Shown here: positions 21,854 to 33,034 of the stretch, piece after piece
Position numbering within the stretch: the first letter of the stretch is position 1
Layout: every line of letters starts with the position of its first letter
Assembly: GCA_023374025.1 (NCBI GenBank)
Contig: SIJG01000003.1
Span: 1,456,416 to 1,520,415, forward strand
Direction of reading: 5' to 3'
DNA: 64,000 nucleotides
From: Heterodera schachtii
Lineage: Eukaryota > Nematoda > Chromadorea > Rhabditida > Heteroderidae
The notes under the pieces: model-generated
Told to the model about the DNA's origin: nothing
The model's input: the letters and a program-made list of their open reading frames with translations, nothing else
Databases searched by the model: none
Translations under genes and position numbers: made by a program

Positions 21854-22842
21854 ATGGATATCTGGCATTTAATTTTTGTAATAATTTTCTTTGCTTTTGG
21901 TATTGAATCCGGCAAAATCCGACCAAATTTTGATGAAATATTTGGTGAAGAATGGGACAGAAATGAAATAGTAATAAAAATTGAACAAATTGAGCGAAAT
22001 GAAAATATTCATTTTGTTGATCAATTTGAAGGAGAAAATGGAAATGGTCCAAATGATCAACAAAAAGAGAAACAATTAGAAAATTTGATGCAATTAAAGA
22101 AAAATTGAAGCAAAAAGGAAAATATCAATGGAAAAACATTGCAAAAATTGAGACGAAAATTGGAAGAATTTTAGGCGCAAATCGCAAAAAAATATACAAA
22201 TGGAAAAAAGAAATGAATTTAAATAAACTTAATATGAACAGAATGAAAAATAATTTTTATGATGAGAAAAAGCAGGAATTCATTGAACGATTTGATGAAT
22301 TTAAAAGTTTATATGGCCAACGCAAACAGAAAGAATTTGTCAAGGAATTGGGCATTTCAAAAGTTACATTTTGGAAATGGAAAAAGGAATTGTTGCCAAA
22401 ACATACTAAAAGTAAGAGAGAGAAATTAATATTTTAATTAAATATTATTTTTTAAGAACAAATTAAATATTCTAATGAGGACAAATTACAAAAGATGAAG
22501 CAATATTTCAAAATCAAAGAAAGAACTCCAAAAATTAGTGATGGAATAATAGCAAAGAAATTGGGAATTGGCTATGAAACGCTAAAAAAGTTGAAAAGAG
22601 AATTATTGCCAAAACATAAAAAAGTGAGAATTTCAACAATATTTAAATTTAGATTATTAAAATTATTATTTATTTAAGCGAGAAATGAGTATTCTGATGA
22701 GGTCAAATTAGATATAGTGAAAAAATATTTCAAAATTAAAGAAGCAAACCCAAAAATTAGCGACAAATTAATTGCTAAGGAATTGGAAATTCGCTTCGAA
22801 ACGCTAAGAAAATGGAAAACGAAATTTGCTTCAATTTCGTAA
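21854..22842 (+). pseudogene. HTH-family copy 11 with an extra repeat exon (one-base frameshifts)
   Basis: Signal peptide MDIWHLIFVIIFFAFGIESG, then KIRPNFDEIFGEEWDRNE. Exon 1 is 21854-22411, one base short of the family's phase: an A run near 22065 has one A too few, shifting into another frame that then carries clean repeats 1 and 2 (KEFVKELGISKVTFWKWK). Exon 2 (22457-22623) encodes a third repeat (IIAKKLGIGYETLKKLKREL) that ends in a repeat-2-like LLPKHKK. A further exon (22679-22842) encodes a fourth (LIAKELEIRFETLRKWK), reached only if one more base is allowed; reading through instead stops at 22677. So this is the only four-repeat member. Pseudogene as written, but both lesions are single bases in A runs and could be assembly errors. 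Confidence 0.75.
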
Positions 22843-23254
22843 ATGTGTTTTTTGAAGGGTTCTGCTAATTGGTGATTATTTTCCCTTTATAAATTTTGTT
22901 ATTTGCATAATTTTTTCCTAGTTTTCTTTTATTAAATATACTTTTTTCACATATATTAATTGATAAAAATATTAAATTATATTAGTCTTAAAAGGATTCA
23001 AAATTTTCATTTAATAATTTATAAAATTATTCCAATAACAATTTTAAAAATTGGCTTAAAAATTTTTTTGGGTAAAATCTGTTTTTATTTCGCCCAAATT
23101 TTATAAGTGAATAAATGTAATGCAATATTTATTTACATTTAAAACATAACATTTAAATAGCAACTTTTAAAACTATGATTTTGTGTGAAATTAATACCCA
23201 AATTCAAATGAATTCACAATTCCATACAAAGTTAAAAAGCAAAAATTCGAAAAA
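22843..23254. other. Intergenic, AT-rich
   Basis: No gene seen. Confidence 0.5.
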
Positions 23255-24566
23255 GAGCAGAAAGCAATTAAACATAAACCAGAGCAGACGAACATTATTA
23301 ATCATATTAAAAAAGTTAATTGGAAATGGAAATTAACGGGGATAATTAATAAGACAAATGGGAGCATGGGAAAGACAAAAATTATGTTTTGCTTAAAATA
23401 ATTAAAAGTTTTCATTTAAAATTTGTAAAAATTATTCCAATATATTTTTTTTATTTGACTAAAAGATTTTTTGGGGAAATATGTTAATAAAATTCATCCA
23501 AATTTCATACTTTTAATAAATGTAAAATTGAACAAAATATAATGAATGAAATCCAAAAAGTGACAAAATTAAAAAAATACAGATGCATCATTGCCAGTTT
23601 AATCAAATAATTCAAAATTAAATGCAAAAAATTGAGAAAAAAATTTATAATCGAAAGCAATTAACAAAGCAAAGCAGACGGATGAACATTATTAATCACA
23701 TTAAAAAAAGTTAATTGGAAGGGAAATTAACGGGGATAATTAAGAAGAGACAAATGGGGAGCAGCGTAATTGCATAATAAAAGAAAGCCAAAAAAAGGCA
23801 CAGAATCATGGAAAATGTCATTGGGCCATCCCAAAAAAAGTGGGGACAAATCAGTGAAAAGAGAGGGGAGGGTAAAATTTGGGGAAATGATCAGCGAAAA
23901 GTGATCGCAACACAATGTCTGGACGGATGGAGCAACAGCAAATCGGGCGAAACAGCAGCAAAACAGAACCGGATTAGCACAGAAAGCACAAAGCACAGGA
24001 CAGTGAGACATTGGGCAAATCAAAGCGATTGGACAGAGTATTTAAGGGCTAATTGGATCAACGAAGGCACACACAACCACAAATTCATTTAATTATAAAT
24101 TAATAATTTAAGAAATAGGCAGGCACTAAAATAGAGAGGGCACCACAAATTGCAGAAAATTGGCCAAATTATCAAAAGGATCCGAAATTAGACAATAGAG
24201 AAGCTCCCCCCACCCCCCAAAACCCCCAAAATTTTTGGACGTTTTTGGCACTTATTAAAATGCATGCCAACCCCCGGCCTCCCAATCACAAATTTTAAAA
24301 TTTTTGAACTAGTCACTGTTAAATGGGTCTCATTAACACAATCCACAACAATTTTCCAACTTGATCAGTTACCCGACCCCAAAATTCTAGTAGCCGTCCC
24401 CAGTGACTTGCCTAAGCCCCATTTTTTTTTTTGGTACTTCACTGACCCATGGCATGCCGTCTCCCGACATTGGCAACAATTCCTCAAAAATTGAGCCGTG
24501 TTTTTTCACCTAATTATTAATCTTTCCCTTAAGCCGCTTAAACTAACAAAAACCGATAAAAAAAAA
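23255..24566 (+). repeat. Left arm of the large inverted duplication, outer part
   Basis: 23655-24100 is matched in reverse complement by 42060-42545 (for example GAAAATGTCATTGGGCCATC, ATTAACGGGGATAATTAA). 23265-23375 is also a direct repeat of 23660-23760. The 94-98-residue frames on both strands across 23727-24092 have no domain or signal peptide and are not called genes. 24119-24566 is the probable promoter region of the Cys/Pro-rich gene at 24567, with C-rich and T-rich runs. Confidence 0.7.
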
Positions 24567-25048
24567 ATGTTCGTCCGATCATCTGCCATTCTGCTGATCG
24601 TTGCTGCTGTTGCGCTGGTGCCACTTTCCGATGCCATTCTCTTCGGCGGTGGTGGCAACAACTGTTGCTGCTGTTGCTCCCCTCCGCCATGCCCTCCTCC
24701 GTGCCCCGTCCAGCCCTGCTGCTGTGCCCCGCCATGTCCGCCCCCGTGCCCTTGCCCACCTCCGTGCCCTCCTCCATGCCCTCCTCCGTGCCCTCCTCCG
24801 TGTCCTCCTCCGTGCCCTCCCCCGTGCCCACCTCCTTGCCCCCGGCCATGCTGTTGCGGTAAGTTGGGCGAAATCGGTTTAAAAATATTACATCGAAAAA
24901 TGTATTTAAAATTGGGGATAACATATAGCCATTTAAATTCCAAAATTCAGGAGGTTGCGGCGGTGGCTGTGGTGGTGGCGGCCCAATCATTGTGAACTGT
25001 GCCGGCGGATGCGGCGGTGGCTGTGGCGGATTCGGATTCGGAAAATAA
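24567..25048 (+). CDS. Secreted Cys/Pro/Gly-rich protein 1
   Basis: Exons 24567-24858 and 24951-25048; 390 nt, 129 residues. Signal peptide about 1-22 (MFVRSSAILLIVAAVALVPL, then SDA), then ILFGGGGNN, a CCCCC run, and about 60 residues of CPPPCPPP repeats ending RPCCC. The exon-2 tail is Gly-rich (GGCGGGCGGGGPIIVNCAGG) and ends GFGFGK. I chose the ATG directly before the hydrophobic segment; the in-frame upstream start at 24498 would bury it. The family is unrecognised; composition fits an extracellular, heavily cross-linked structural protein (cuticle, eggshell or gland matrix), which is inference. Almost identical to the minus-strand gene at 41210-41686 in the other arm. Long antisense frames (HGGG repeats) are shadows. 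Confidence 0.85.
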
Positions 25049-25582
25049 ACCATTTTAATTCGCTTAATTTTCACGTCAATCCACAGTAGATTTTCATACT
25101 GTAGTGATTTTTTTAGTTTTTTCTTCCTTTCTTTGTTATTGATATGCAATATTTCTCGCATTGCATTAATTCAAATAAATGATTAGTTTTAAGACAGTCC
25201 CAGTGAAAACGGCTCTTTTATCACTAAATTTCATAGATGACAATAAATAAATTAATTACTTTACTCATTAAAGTAAATAAAAATAATCGCTTCCCGAACC
25301 CCCAAAAATCTTCATGGGAGTGTCTACAAATCCATGATGTACATACTTATCATAATAAAATGCATTTATTAATTGCATTTTTTTTTATCACTATCCACAC
25401 CATTGATCCCAACGAAATAAATAAATTAATTACTAATTAATTAATTTCAAATAGTTAATCTAATAATAAATGATGAACGAATAATTTATCACTGAATATC
25501 ATTGAACAGTAATTAAAATTAAATTAATTAATTGCATTATATAAGAATTATTTAAACATATTTTTGGATTAATCTGAATACC
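25049..25582. other. Intergenic, part of the inverted duplication
   Basis: 25050-25160 (ATCCACAGTAGATTTTCATA, TGATATGCAATATTTCTCGC) matches 41085-41210 in reverse complement. The remainder is AT-rich with no gene. Confidence 0.6.
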
Positions 25583-25780
25583 GTCGTGCCAACTTTTGTT
25601 TTTAGGCTCAAACGCTCGGAAAGCAAAAGAAGTCGCGAATTTGGCCAAACTCATGGCGAAATGCTTTTCGACCCTTAGATAAAAGCTTGAAAATTATTTA
25701 AATATAAAAAAAATTTAAATTAATGCTTTGTTTTTACCTCGTCACACACACAAAACTGGCCCATTGTGACGAATGAAAGA
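25583..25780 (-). pseudogene. Fragment of an srsx-like receptor, last two exons
   Basis: GCCAACTTTTGTTTTTAGGC, then AAAGCAAAAGAAGTCGCGAA and TTTGGCCAAACTCATGGC, then CCTCGTCACACAC and AAACTGGCCCATTG, match the 3' end of the receptor at 29179-29420 (same strand). Internally deleted. It shows that the receptor was duplicated in tandem before decaying. Confidence 0.75.
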
Positions 25781-26119
25781 ACAGTAATTCAATTTGGCAG
25801 AAAATGCCTTAGAAGGTTGCCTGCGAGGGAGAAAAAAGGAAAATTGTTGAAATTTTGTACAAATTTTTTAGAAAAATTGATTGAGAATTCAAAAAATCTT
25901 AAAATTTGATTAAAATAGCAAAAATTAATCTTTTTGATGAAAATATGGTACCAAATTGCACTCAAATTCTTGACCTTTATACAATGACCTGATTGAATTC
26001 AAACAAATAATTTTTAATTTCACCTAAGCTCATAGCTAAATTTAATTGTTATTTTACTTTAAAACAAAATAATATAAAATATTTACAATTAATTTATTTT
26101 TTTGCGAATTTATTTATTT

Positions 26120-26255
26120 TTTGTTAAAAATCTGAGTAAAAAATTGATTTCATTGCTTTGTAATTGCGCGTCAGATTTATTATTTGTAAAGATTAATAAA
26201 AAAAAATATTAATGTTAAAAAGCCAATAAAACATTAAACAAATTCATTTATTATT
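26120..26255 (+). promoter_or_regulatory. Conserved upstream block of HTH-family copy 12
   Basis: TTAAAAATCTGAGTAAAAAA then TTGATTTCATTGCTTTGTAA and AAAAAGCCAATAAAACATTA; the middle part is shortened. Confidence 0.45.
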
Positions 26256-26299
26256 CAATAAATTCGTCAATTATTTTTATAAATATTCTAATAGTAAAA

Positions 26300-27137
26300 A
26301 TGAATTTATATTATTTAATATCTATAATAATTTTATTTGCTTTTGGAATTGAATCTGGCAAAATCCGATCGAATTTTGATGAAATATTCGGCGAAAAATG
26401 GAACAAAAATGAAACTGAAGAGAAAAAGATAGAAATTGAGAAAAACGAGACCTCACTATCAGCAGTTGAAATGACTGAAGAAATGGGGACCGACCCAATT
26501 GATCAAATGAGCGAATATTCCAATCAAATATAATCAAAATTGATCAAAATACGCGAAAAGAACCAAATGATCAACAAAAAAGAGAAACAATTCAAAAATT
26601 TGAAGCAATTAAAGAAAAATTGAAGCAAAAAGGAAAATACCAATGGAAAAACAACAACAAAATTGAATGTAAAATTGAAAAATTATTAGGCGCAAATCGC
26701 GAAAAAAGAAATGAATTTAAATAAAAGAAAAATGAAAAAGATGAAAAACAGTTTTTATGAAGAGAAAAAACGTGAATTCGTTAAACGAATTGATGAATTT
26801 AAAAGTTTATATGCCAAAGGCAAACAGAAAGAATTTGTGAAGGAATTAGGCATTTCTAAAATGACATTTATAAAATGGAAAAAAGAATTGGTGCCAAATA
26901 ATAAAAGTAAGAGAAATTTTTCATTTTCATTTTTATTTTAATTTTAAAATTAATATTAATATTTTTAAGCACATATTCAATATTCCAATGAGGATAAAAT
27001 AAAAAAGATGAAACAATATTCCGAAATTAAAGAAAGAAATGCGAAAATTACCAACAAAAAATTGCAAAAAAATTGCAAATTGGAAATTCAACTTTGAGAG
27101 AGTGGAGAGAGAAATTTTCTTCAATTTTGGGAATATG
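26300..27137 (+). pseudogene. Secreted tandem-HTH repeat protein, copy 12 (degenerate)
   Basis: N-terminus MNLYYLISIIILFAFGIESG, KIRSNFDEIFGEKWNKNE is clean to a stop at 26531, where sister copies read NQIVIKSDQN. A 17-bp deletion near 26707 removes the repeat 1 Trp motif. Repeat 2 (KEFVKELGISKMTFIKWK) is intact, and the last exon (about 26971-27137) is frameshifted. It has been inserted into, or duplicated within, the left arm of the inverted duplication. Confidence 0.8.
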
Positions 27138-27172
27138 ATTACTTATTGGTAAATATGTTTTTCAGTAATTAT

Positions 27173-27811
27173 TAGAGACCGGACTTTTAGGCACCAAAAT
27201 TTTTAAAATAGGCACCTAAAATAGGCACGAAAAGGTGAGAAAAGGCATAAAATGGACAAAAAGGACAAAAAAGGCACAAAAAATTGGAAAAAGGCAGCAA
27301 AAAGTAACACTTTTTGGACAACATTTAAAAAAAAAATTTTATTAAAGATTTTTAGAGAGCAAAACACGTAAAAATTAATCAAAAAACTTAGTTTTAGTCA
27401 TTAAAATGATTATTAAATAAAAATTTTATAATTTTTTCGAATAAGGAAAGTTTTTAAATTTAAAATTTTTACCTAGAAAAAATTTTTTGCCTATCAATTT
27501 TTAAGAAATTTTTTCAATTCTTAGCGGTGTATTTTCTGAAATTTTTTCGGGTCATTTCTTAGTGGTATATTTTCCCGATTTTATTCATTTTAATGAATTT
27601 TTCAGAAAAAACTCCAAAAGGTATGAAAACACAAAAAGGCTAAAAAAGGCATTTAAGGCACGAAAATCCCAAAAAAGGCAAAAAAAAAAAAAAAAGGCAT
27701 AATAAAAGTCAACGTAGAAGCCTCAAAACAAATGGAAATTGTGTTATTTATGCTTAATATGTCGAAACTAGGGCACAGAAAAAAGGCATATTCCTCAAAA
27801 TCCGGTCTCTA
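27173..27811. mobile_element. MITE-like element A with TA-flanked inverted termini
   Basis: About 640 bp bounded by TAGAGACCGGACTTTT and its inverse AAAATCCGGTCTCTA, with TA at each edge, as for Tc1/mariner-type insertion. The inside is repetitive (GGCAC, AAAAAGGCA words), with no transposase frame. Non-autonomous. Confidence 0.65.
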
Positions 27812-28039
27812 GTAATTCTTTTCTATTTTATTTTTATTTTCTGTCAAAAAAGCATTATGTTCGACAAAATGATTCATTGTGCCAAATGGGGCAATTTTTG
27901 GGCGCTAATTCAAAAAATATATACATACATTATTACTCTGCCTTTTTTGCATTGTTTATTTTGTGATCAGCCATAGCTCGAGTTATCTCCAACAAAATTG
28001 AACAATTTGATATCTAGAATGTTAAACATTTTAAAATTT

Positions 28040-28215
28040 TCATTTTACCCACTTTTTAAAAATTCTTTATAATGTCGAATTTGCTCAATGTCGTAATGGT
28101 CCAATGTCGAAAAAGCAGTAAAACATTGAAAGTTTTCAAAATGGTTCAGTGTCGAAATTTCTCTGTTTCGAAAATACTCAATGTCGAAATTACCAGCCAC
28201 GACTTTAAGTTGGTT
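28040..28215. repeat. AATGTCGAA word cluster
   Basis: Repeated AATGTCGAA/CAGTGTCGAAA words about 20-50 bp apart between 28073 and 28190. The short frames here have no recognisable domain. Confidence 0.4.
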
Positions 28216-28296
28216 TTTATAAATGTATTCAAAAATAATTTGCATTTCACCTTAGATTTTGTAACAAATTCAATCTTTTGGCAATATGAACAGAAA

Positions 28297-28470
28297 AATG
28301 AATTTATGGCTTTTAAATTTTTATATTTTTCGTTGCTTTCGAAATTGAAACCGGCAAAATTCGACCGAATTTTAATGAAATATTCGGCGAAGAATGAGTC
28401 AAAAATAAAAATGTAGAAAAGATAATAAAAATTGTACAAAATGAGCGAAATTTGAACTCACAGCAGCTAA
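28297..28470 (+). pseudogene. HTH-family copy 13, N-terminal fragment
   Basis: Retains MNLWLLNFYIFRCFRN-like degenerate leader coding and ACCGGCAAAATTCGACCGAA (TGKIRPNF, then NEIFGEE) with an in-frame TGA where Trp is expected, then stops. No repeats follow. Confidence 0.75.
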
Positions 28471-29178
28471 TTAATTATTACTAATTAAAAATATGTTTTT
28501 TATTATATTGAAAATTTGAAATTTCAATCCTTAGATTCTTCATATAATTTCTTTATTAATCATCATTATATCTTAGTGCTTGGGCATTTTTTTTTTATCA
28601 AAAAATCATTTTTATTTAGAATTTATTTTAAAATAATTTTTACAATTCTTTCCGGAAAATGAGTTCACGAGCGACGGGTGTTCGGGTTTTTTCCACGTTG
28701 GCAAGCTTAACAATCAATTATTTAATAAATGCTAGTTTAAACATTTACTTTTTGGCATTGTTTGGCAGAAATCAAAAGCTTTTCAAATGCCGCATCTTGA
28801 AGTTTGCACTACCGAAAACACCCTAAGCAAATTTTTTGAAAATTCTAAATAATTTTCTTACAAATTATATTAAAATTTCTAAAAAAAATTCCCGCTCGGC
28901 GTCTATAAATAAAGAAATATAAAATTTTGGACAACAAATTTTATTAAATTCGGTTTTAGTGCCAGAAAAAAAAATCGGTGAAATATAGCCACAAATTTTC
29001 AAAATTTGCTTTCTGAGCTCACCACTGATATTCTTGAACAGAACAATTACTTTAAATGGCAAACAATTCATTTATTACTAAATATCATAGAAAGACAATT
29101 AAAAAATACTAAAAAACCTTGAATGACAATTAAAAAATTTAATTAATTACAGTAAAAAAAAAAAAAAAATTGTGGTAT
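28471..29178. other. Intergenic, AT-rich
   Basis: No gene seen; possible 3' flank of the minus-strand receptor relic. Confidence 0.5.
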
Positions 29179-31080
29179 TCAAAATGTCTTCGTGACAACT
29201 TTTGTTTTTGGGCTCAAAATGGGTGTGACTTTTACAACATTTATTGGCAAATGATTGGCTTGGATTTGAATCCCTACAGAAGAAGCATTGTTCGGAAAGC
29301 AAAAGAAGCGGCGAATTCGGCCAAACTCATGGCCAAATGCTTTCCGATATTCCGTACTTAAAATTTTAAAATTATTTAAATCTAAAATTATTTTATTTTT
29401 ACCTCGTCACATACAAAACTGGCCCATTGGAGGCGGCACTGACATTAACTGTCAAAATGGTGACAAACATTGTAAACGACCGAAAGATGCGTCGGTTGAA
29501 TTTTTCTGCGTTCGAATTGTTTGAAGCTGGAAAAAAAGATGAATAAATTTGAAAATTTTGACACTGACGAGTGCTGAATTTACAATTTTTATTTGAAAAA
29601 ATCGGTACTCTATACAAAAAATGAGAAATTTTGTGATGAGTGGATATAGAGATCGAATGAATCCCGAAAAATTGGACACTGGAAAAAATTAGAAATTATA
29701 AGGGACAAAAAATAACATAAAAATAATATCAAATACCACAAAATTATTAAAAATTATCATTGATTAATAAAAAAAAATTTCTTATGTCGGATATATAAAA
29801 ATTTAGTAAGTCTTTTTTCGTGTAATTCATTAAAAAATCGTCAGAGCAATTATTTCGCAAATTAATTTTATTGATATCCAATCTTCAGGTGCCCAAAATT
29901 TAGGTGGTGTCAAATTTCCAATTTTCCGGCCCCCCTTCGAATTGGGTAGAGTTTCCTAACAAAAAAAACACCTGATTTTTTGCGGATCAAGAAGCCAACG
30001 ATCACGTACACAATGATGGTGAATGCATTACAGACAAACATTATTGAAGAAATATTCTGGCCTCCATAACCCTAAATGAAAAAACGCTTAAGGAATTTGT
30101 AAGCCGTTTATTAACAATTTAAAATGTTCATACAATTAGCAGATCGCCAATTGTGCCGGTGACCATCAAAAGTGGCTTTTTGGATGTTGATTCAAAGACA
30201 AGTAAAAGATTACGAAATGAAATGCACACGCAAACAAAAATGATTGTGCCAAGATACGGGATTTTCTTCACTGTTCGTGGACTAAAAAAATTTGGTTAAT
30301 TATTTGACGCAGTATCCGAAAAGCCGGACCGAGAATTTTCATTTTTTTAAATTTCCGATCGAACGAATTATGGTAAATTAGACCCAATTTAGTCGAATTT
30401 TATATAAATCCCAAAAATGTTGCCGATCTCAGCAAAAATTTTGAAAAATTTACAATGTCAGGCTGAGGACGCACAACAGTCGGTCCAACCCAGTGAATGC
30501 CATGATCAGCGAAATTCCGCTCACAGCAAACAGTGAAATCGAGCAAATTTTGATGGCCAATGAAAGGGGAATGAAATTGTGGCCAGAAAGTGCCACGTAA
30601 AGGAACAGCAAATGGCCATGCTGATGGAGCAGTTCAAAAAAGGAGCAAAGCGCGAGCAGAACATTGGCAGTGCCATGAAGAGATCTGAAAAATGATGGGC
30701 AACAACACATTTTTAAGGGGGTGGAATAAAAAATTAATTTCAATTTACTTGAAAAAATGCATTAAACTTTTTGGCCCCGGGGTGGGGGTCAGTTCGTCGT
30801 GAACCGATTCAGTACCGCCAAGTTTGAAATTTTTAATTAATTATCTGAATAGATTTTTAGATATTTTATTTAAGTTTTTTGGAAAATTGTGCAAGCACAT
30901 ATATAGCAGCAGACTTCTCGTCCCTCACTTTGTACGAAATGTTGTCCAAATGACCCCAAAATTAGCAACCATTCCAAATATGGCCACCAAATTGATTGCA
31001 AATTTAAATTAAAATTTCAAAAAAAGAATTACCGTATTATTTGCGTTCATTAAATTGATCAAGTCATTATTCGCTTCCAT
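29179..31080 (-). pseudogene. srsx-like serpentine receptor, left-arm copy (internally deleted)
   Basis: Seven-transmembrane chemoreceptor gene relic. Exons: 31033-31080 (MEANNDLINLMNANNT), about 30929-30999 (truncated at its start; NLVAIFGMVANFGVIWTTFR), 30454-30684 (SLHGTANVLLALCSFFELLH through GLDRLLCVLSLT), 30134-30281, 29972-30071 (VIVGFLIRKKS), 29403-29526, 29179-29356 (STEYRKAFGHEFGRIRRFFC). Against the right-arm gene it lacks the first transmembrane half of exon 2 and about 38 residues of exon 6 covering the predicted sixth membrane segment. A receptor without these is unlikely to work. Nematode srsx-type assignment rests on the DRLL segment and the STEYRKAF tail motif. Confidence 0.75.
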
Positions 31081-32403
31081 TTCAATGTTTTTGATAAGGT
31101 TTTGCGGGTTTTATGTCCCAATAAATTTTTGTTTAAATGCTGAATGCTAAAACATATGTCTCCCCTAATTTAATATTAATGAAAATGATAATTAAATTTC
31201 AAACGGCTTTTCATTTACTTAGCGTTAGTAAATTTATTATTCAATTTACGTTGTTGACTCAACATGAATTGTCAACATTACCCTTTTTTAATGTTTTACG
31301 TTAAATGTTTTATTAAATTTAAATTAAAAATTAATTAAATTTAAAAAATCGAGATAATGCAGTGACTAATTTAATTATCTGTTTTTGTACAAATTAAAAA
31401 TTCTATTTAAAATATTTTAAAAAGTTTATATTTGTCTGGTTAAAAATGATTTCTGCCAAAATTAATACAGAAAAAAAATTCTTTTTTATATTGCCCTTAA
31501 AATGAAGAACAAAAATTTTTTCATGAAAATCTTGAAAAATCGTAATACATAAATAAAAACAAAAATTAGCATTTCAATTCTCTTAAATATGCACATGCTC
31601 AACCTAATTGAAATTTATTTTATTTTAATATTTACCTATTATATTAAACATATTTTTTATATAAAACCCAGACAATCCTAAAAAAATACTTTCGCTTATT
31701 CACCAAACTTGCATGATCAGCACATTTCATCAACCAAATTGGATGTCAAAAAGGGAAACAATGGAAGGGATAAAGCCCAAAAGACGGGTTTTGCTAAATC
31801 CGTGTCGCCCCCGCTGGCTAATTGGGATGACTTTTTGGCTGGTTTTGTGCTCATCCTTTATTGTTTGGCCCGTGTGACCCGCTGATGAAGAAACAGTAAA
31901 GTGGCCGTATTTAATGGGAGTTTCACTAAAGCATTTTGCAACCCCAAAAATTTGGCTTAATTGTTTTAGCCAATTTACTACATCTTTTGTGTAATTTAAT
32001 CCATAAATTAATAAATTTAGTCAAAAATTTTTCGAAATTTCTTAGAATTTTCCGTTTTTCTTTTGAAAAGATAAAATAGCTTAGCCCCAAATTTTCATAA
32101 TTAAATTTAATCACCCTTTTAATTTTGCGCAAAAAATTAATTTAATTTTGTCTCAGGTCTCACAAAATTAATGAAAAATTAAATTAACCCCGAGAAAAAG
32201 TTGTTTGACAACAATTAAGCTGTAAACATACAACAAAATCAAATTAAAATAATCAAATAAAAATTTTTATTCTTCAATTGTTTTCCAATTTTTGTATTTT
32301 AAATTAAATAAATCAATTTTTGTATTTTAAATCAAATTTCTCCCATATTTTTATATTTTAAAAAACTTTTTCCAATATTTCAGTCAAATTTACTAAAAAC
32401 AAA
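31081..32403. other. Intergenic; inner end of the left duplication arm
   Basis: 31680-32030 is matched in reverse complement by 37080-37320 (GTGCTGATCATG..., GACATCCAATTTGG, TTGGGGTTGC). The rest is AT-rich. No convincing promoter element is visible before the gene at 32404. Confidence 0.55.
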
Positions 32404-33034
32404 ATGTTTGCCATTCGGCCATTTCCGTTGCACAACAATTTCATGTTGCTGAACTGCTTGATCTTCATGCTGATGACAGTGGTGGTGCTTCTGCCCATCT
32501 CTGACGCTTTCCTGTTCGGTGGTGGCGGTGGCTGCTGCTGTCCGCCGCCATGTCCGCCTCCGCCGGTGCGTTGCGCACCGCTTTGCCCACCGCCATCATG
32601 CTGTCAGCAACCGCAATGCCAGCCGCCTTGTCCCGCGCCGCTTCCGCCAATGTGCGACTGTCCATCGTGTTGCACATATTTGCCACCACCGCCCCCGCCG
32701 CCATGCTGTTGCGGTGAGTATTTTTTGGGGAACGATAAATCATAAAATAATTGGGATTTTTATTGAGCAATTTGGTTTTTAAATAGAAAAAATTAATCTA
32801 TTTACAAATTGTTTCCAAAAAATTATTTTTTAATTTTGATTTTAAACTTTAAGCTTTATCGAATTCTTCCGAAATTTTCACGAAAAAATTCTTCTTTATT
32901 ATTAAAAATAATTTTATTAAAACTATTTTTTCACTCGAGAGAATTATTATAAATATTTGATTAAAAATAATATGAGAGATTAAATTCAAAAATGAATATT
33001 TAAATTTTCAGGTGGAGGAGGATATGGCAAATAA
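32404..33034 (+). CDS. Secreted Cys/Pro-rich protein 2
   Basis: Exons 32404-32713 and 33012-33034; 333 nt, 110 residues. A hydrophobic leader of about 36 residues (MFAIRPFPLHNNFMLLNCLI, then FMLMTVVVLLPISDA) is followed by FLFGGGGGCCCPPPCPPPP, a more varied Cys/Pro/Gln region than in gene 1 (CQQPQCQPPCPAPL) and PPPPPPCCC. The second exon adds only GGGGYGK. Same gene plan as the 24567 gene (signal, FGGGG, Cys/Pro block, phase-1 intron, Gly tail) with a longer leader. It lies in the unduplicated centre of the inverted duplication. Function unknown; an extracellular structural role is inferred. Confidence 0.8.

Noticed and set aside
23727..24092. Open frames of 94-98 residues on both strands in the left arm
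   Set aside because: The right-arm counterpart (42146-42461) has diverged without keeping the frame, and no domain or leader is visible.
24506..25161. Antisense HGGG-repeat and GTEEG-repeat frames over the Cys/Pro gene
   Set aside because: Shadows of the CPPP-coding strand. The sense frame has a signal peptide, a splice-consistent tail and a second copy in the other arm.
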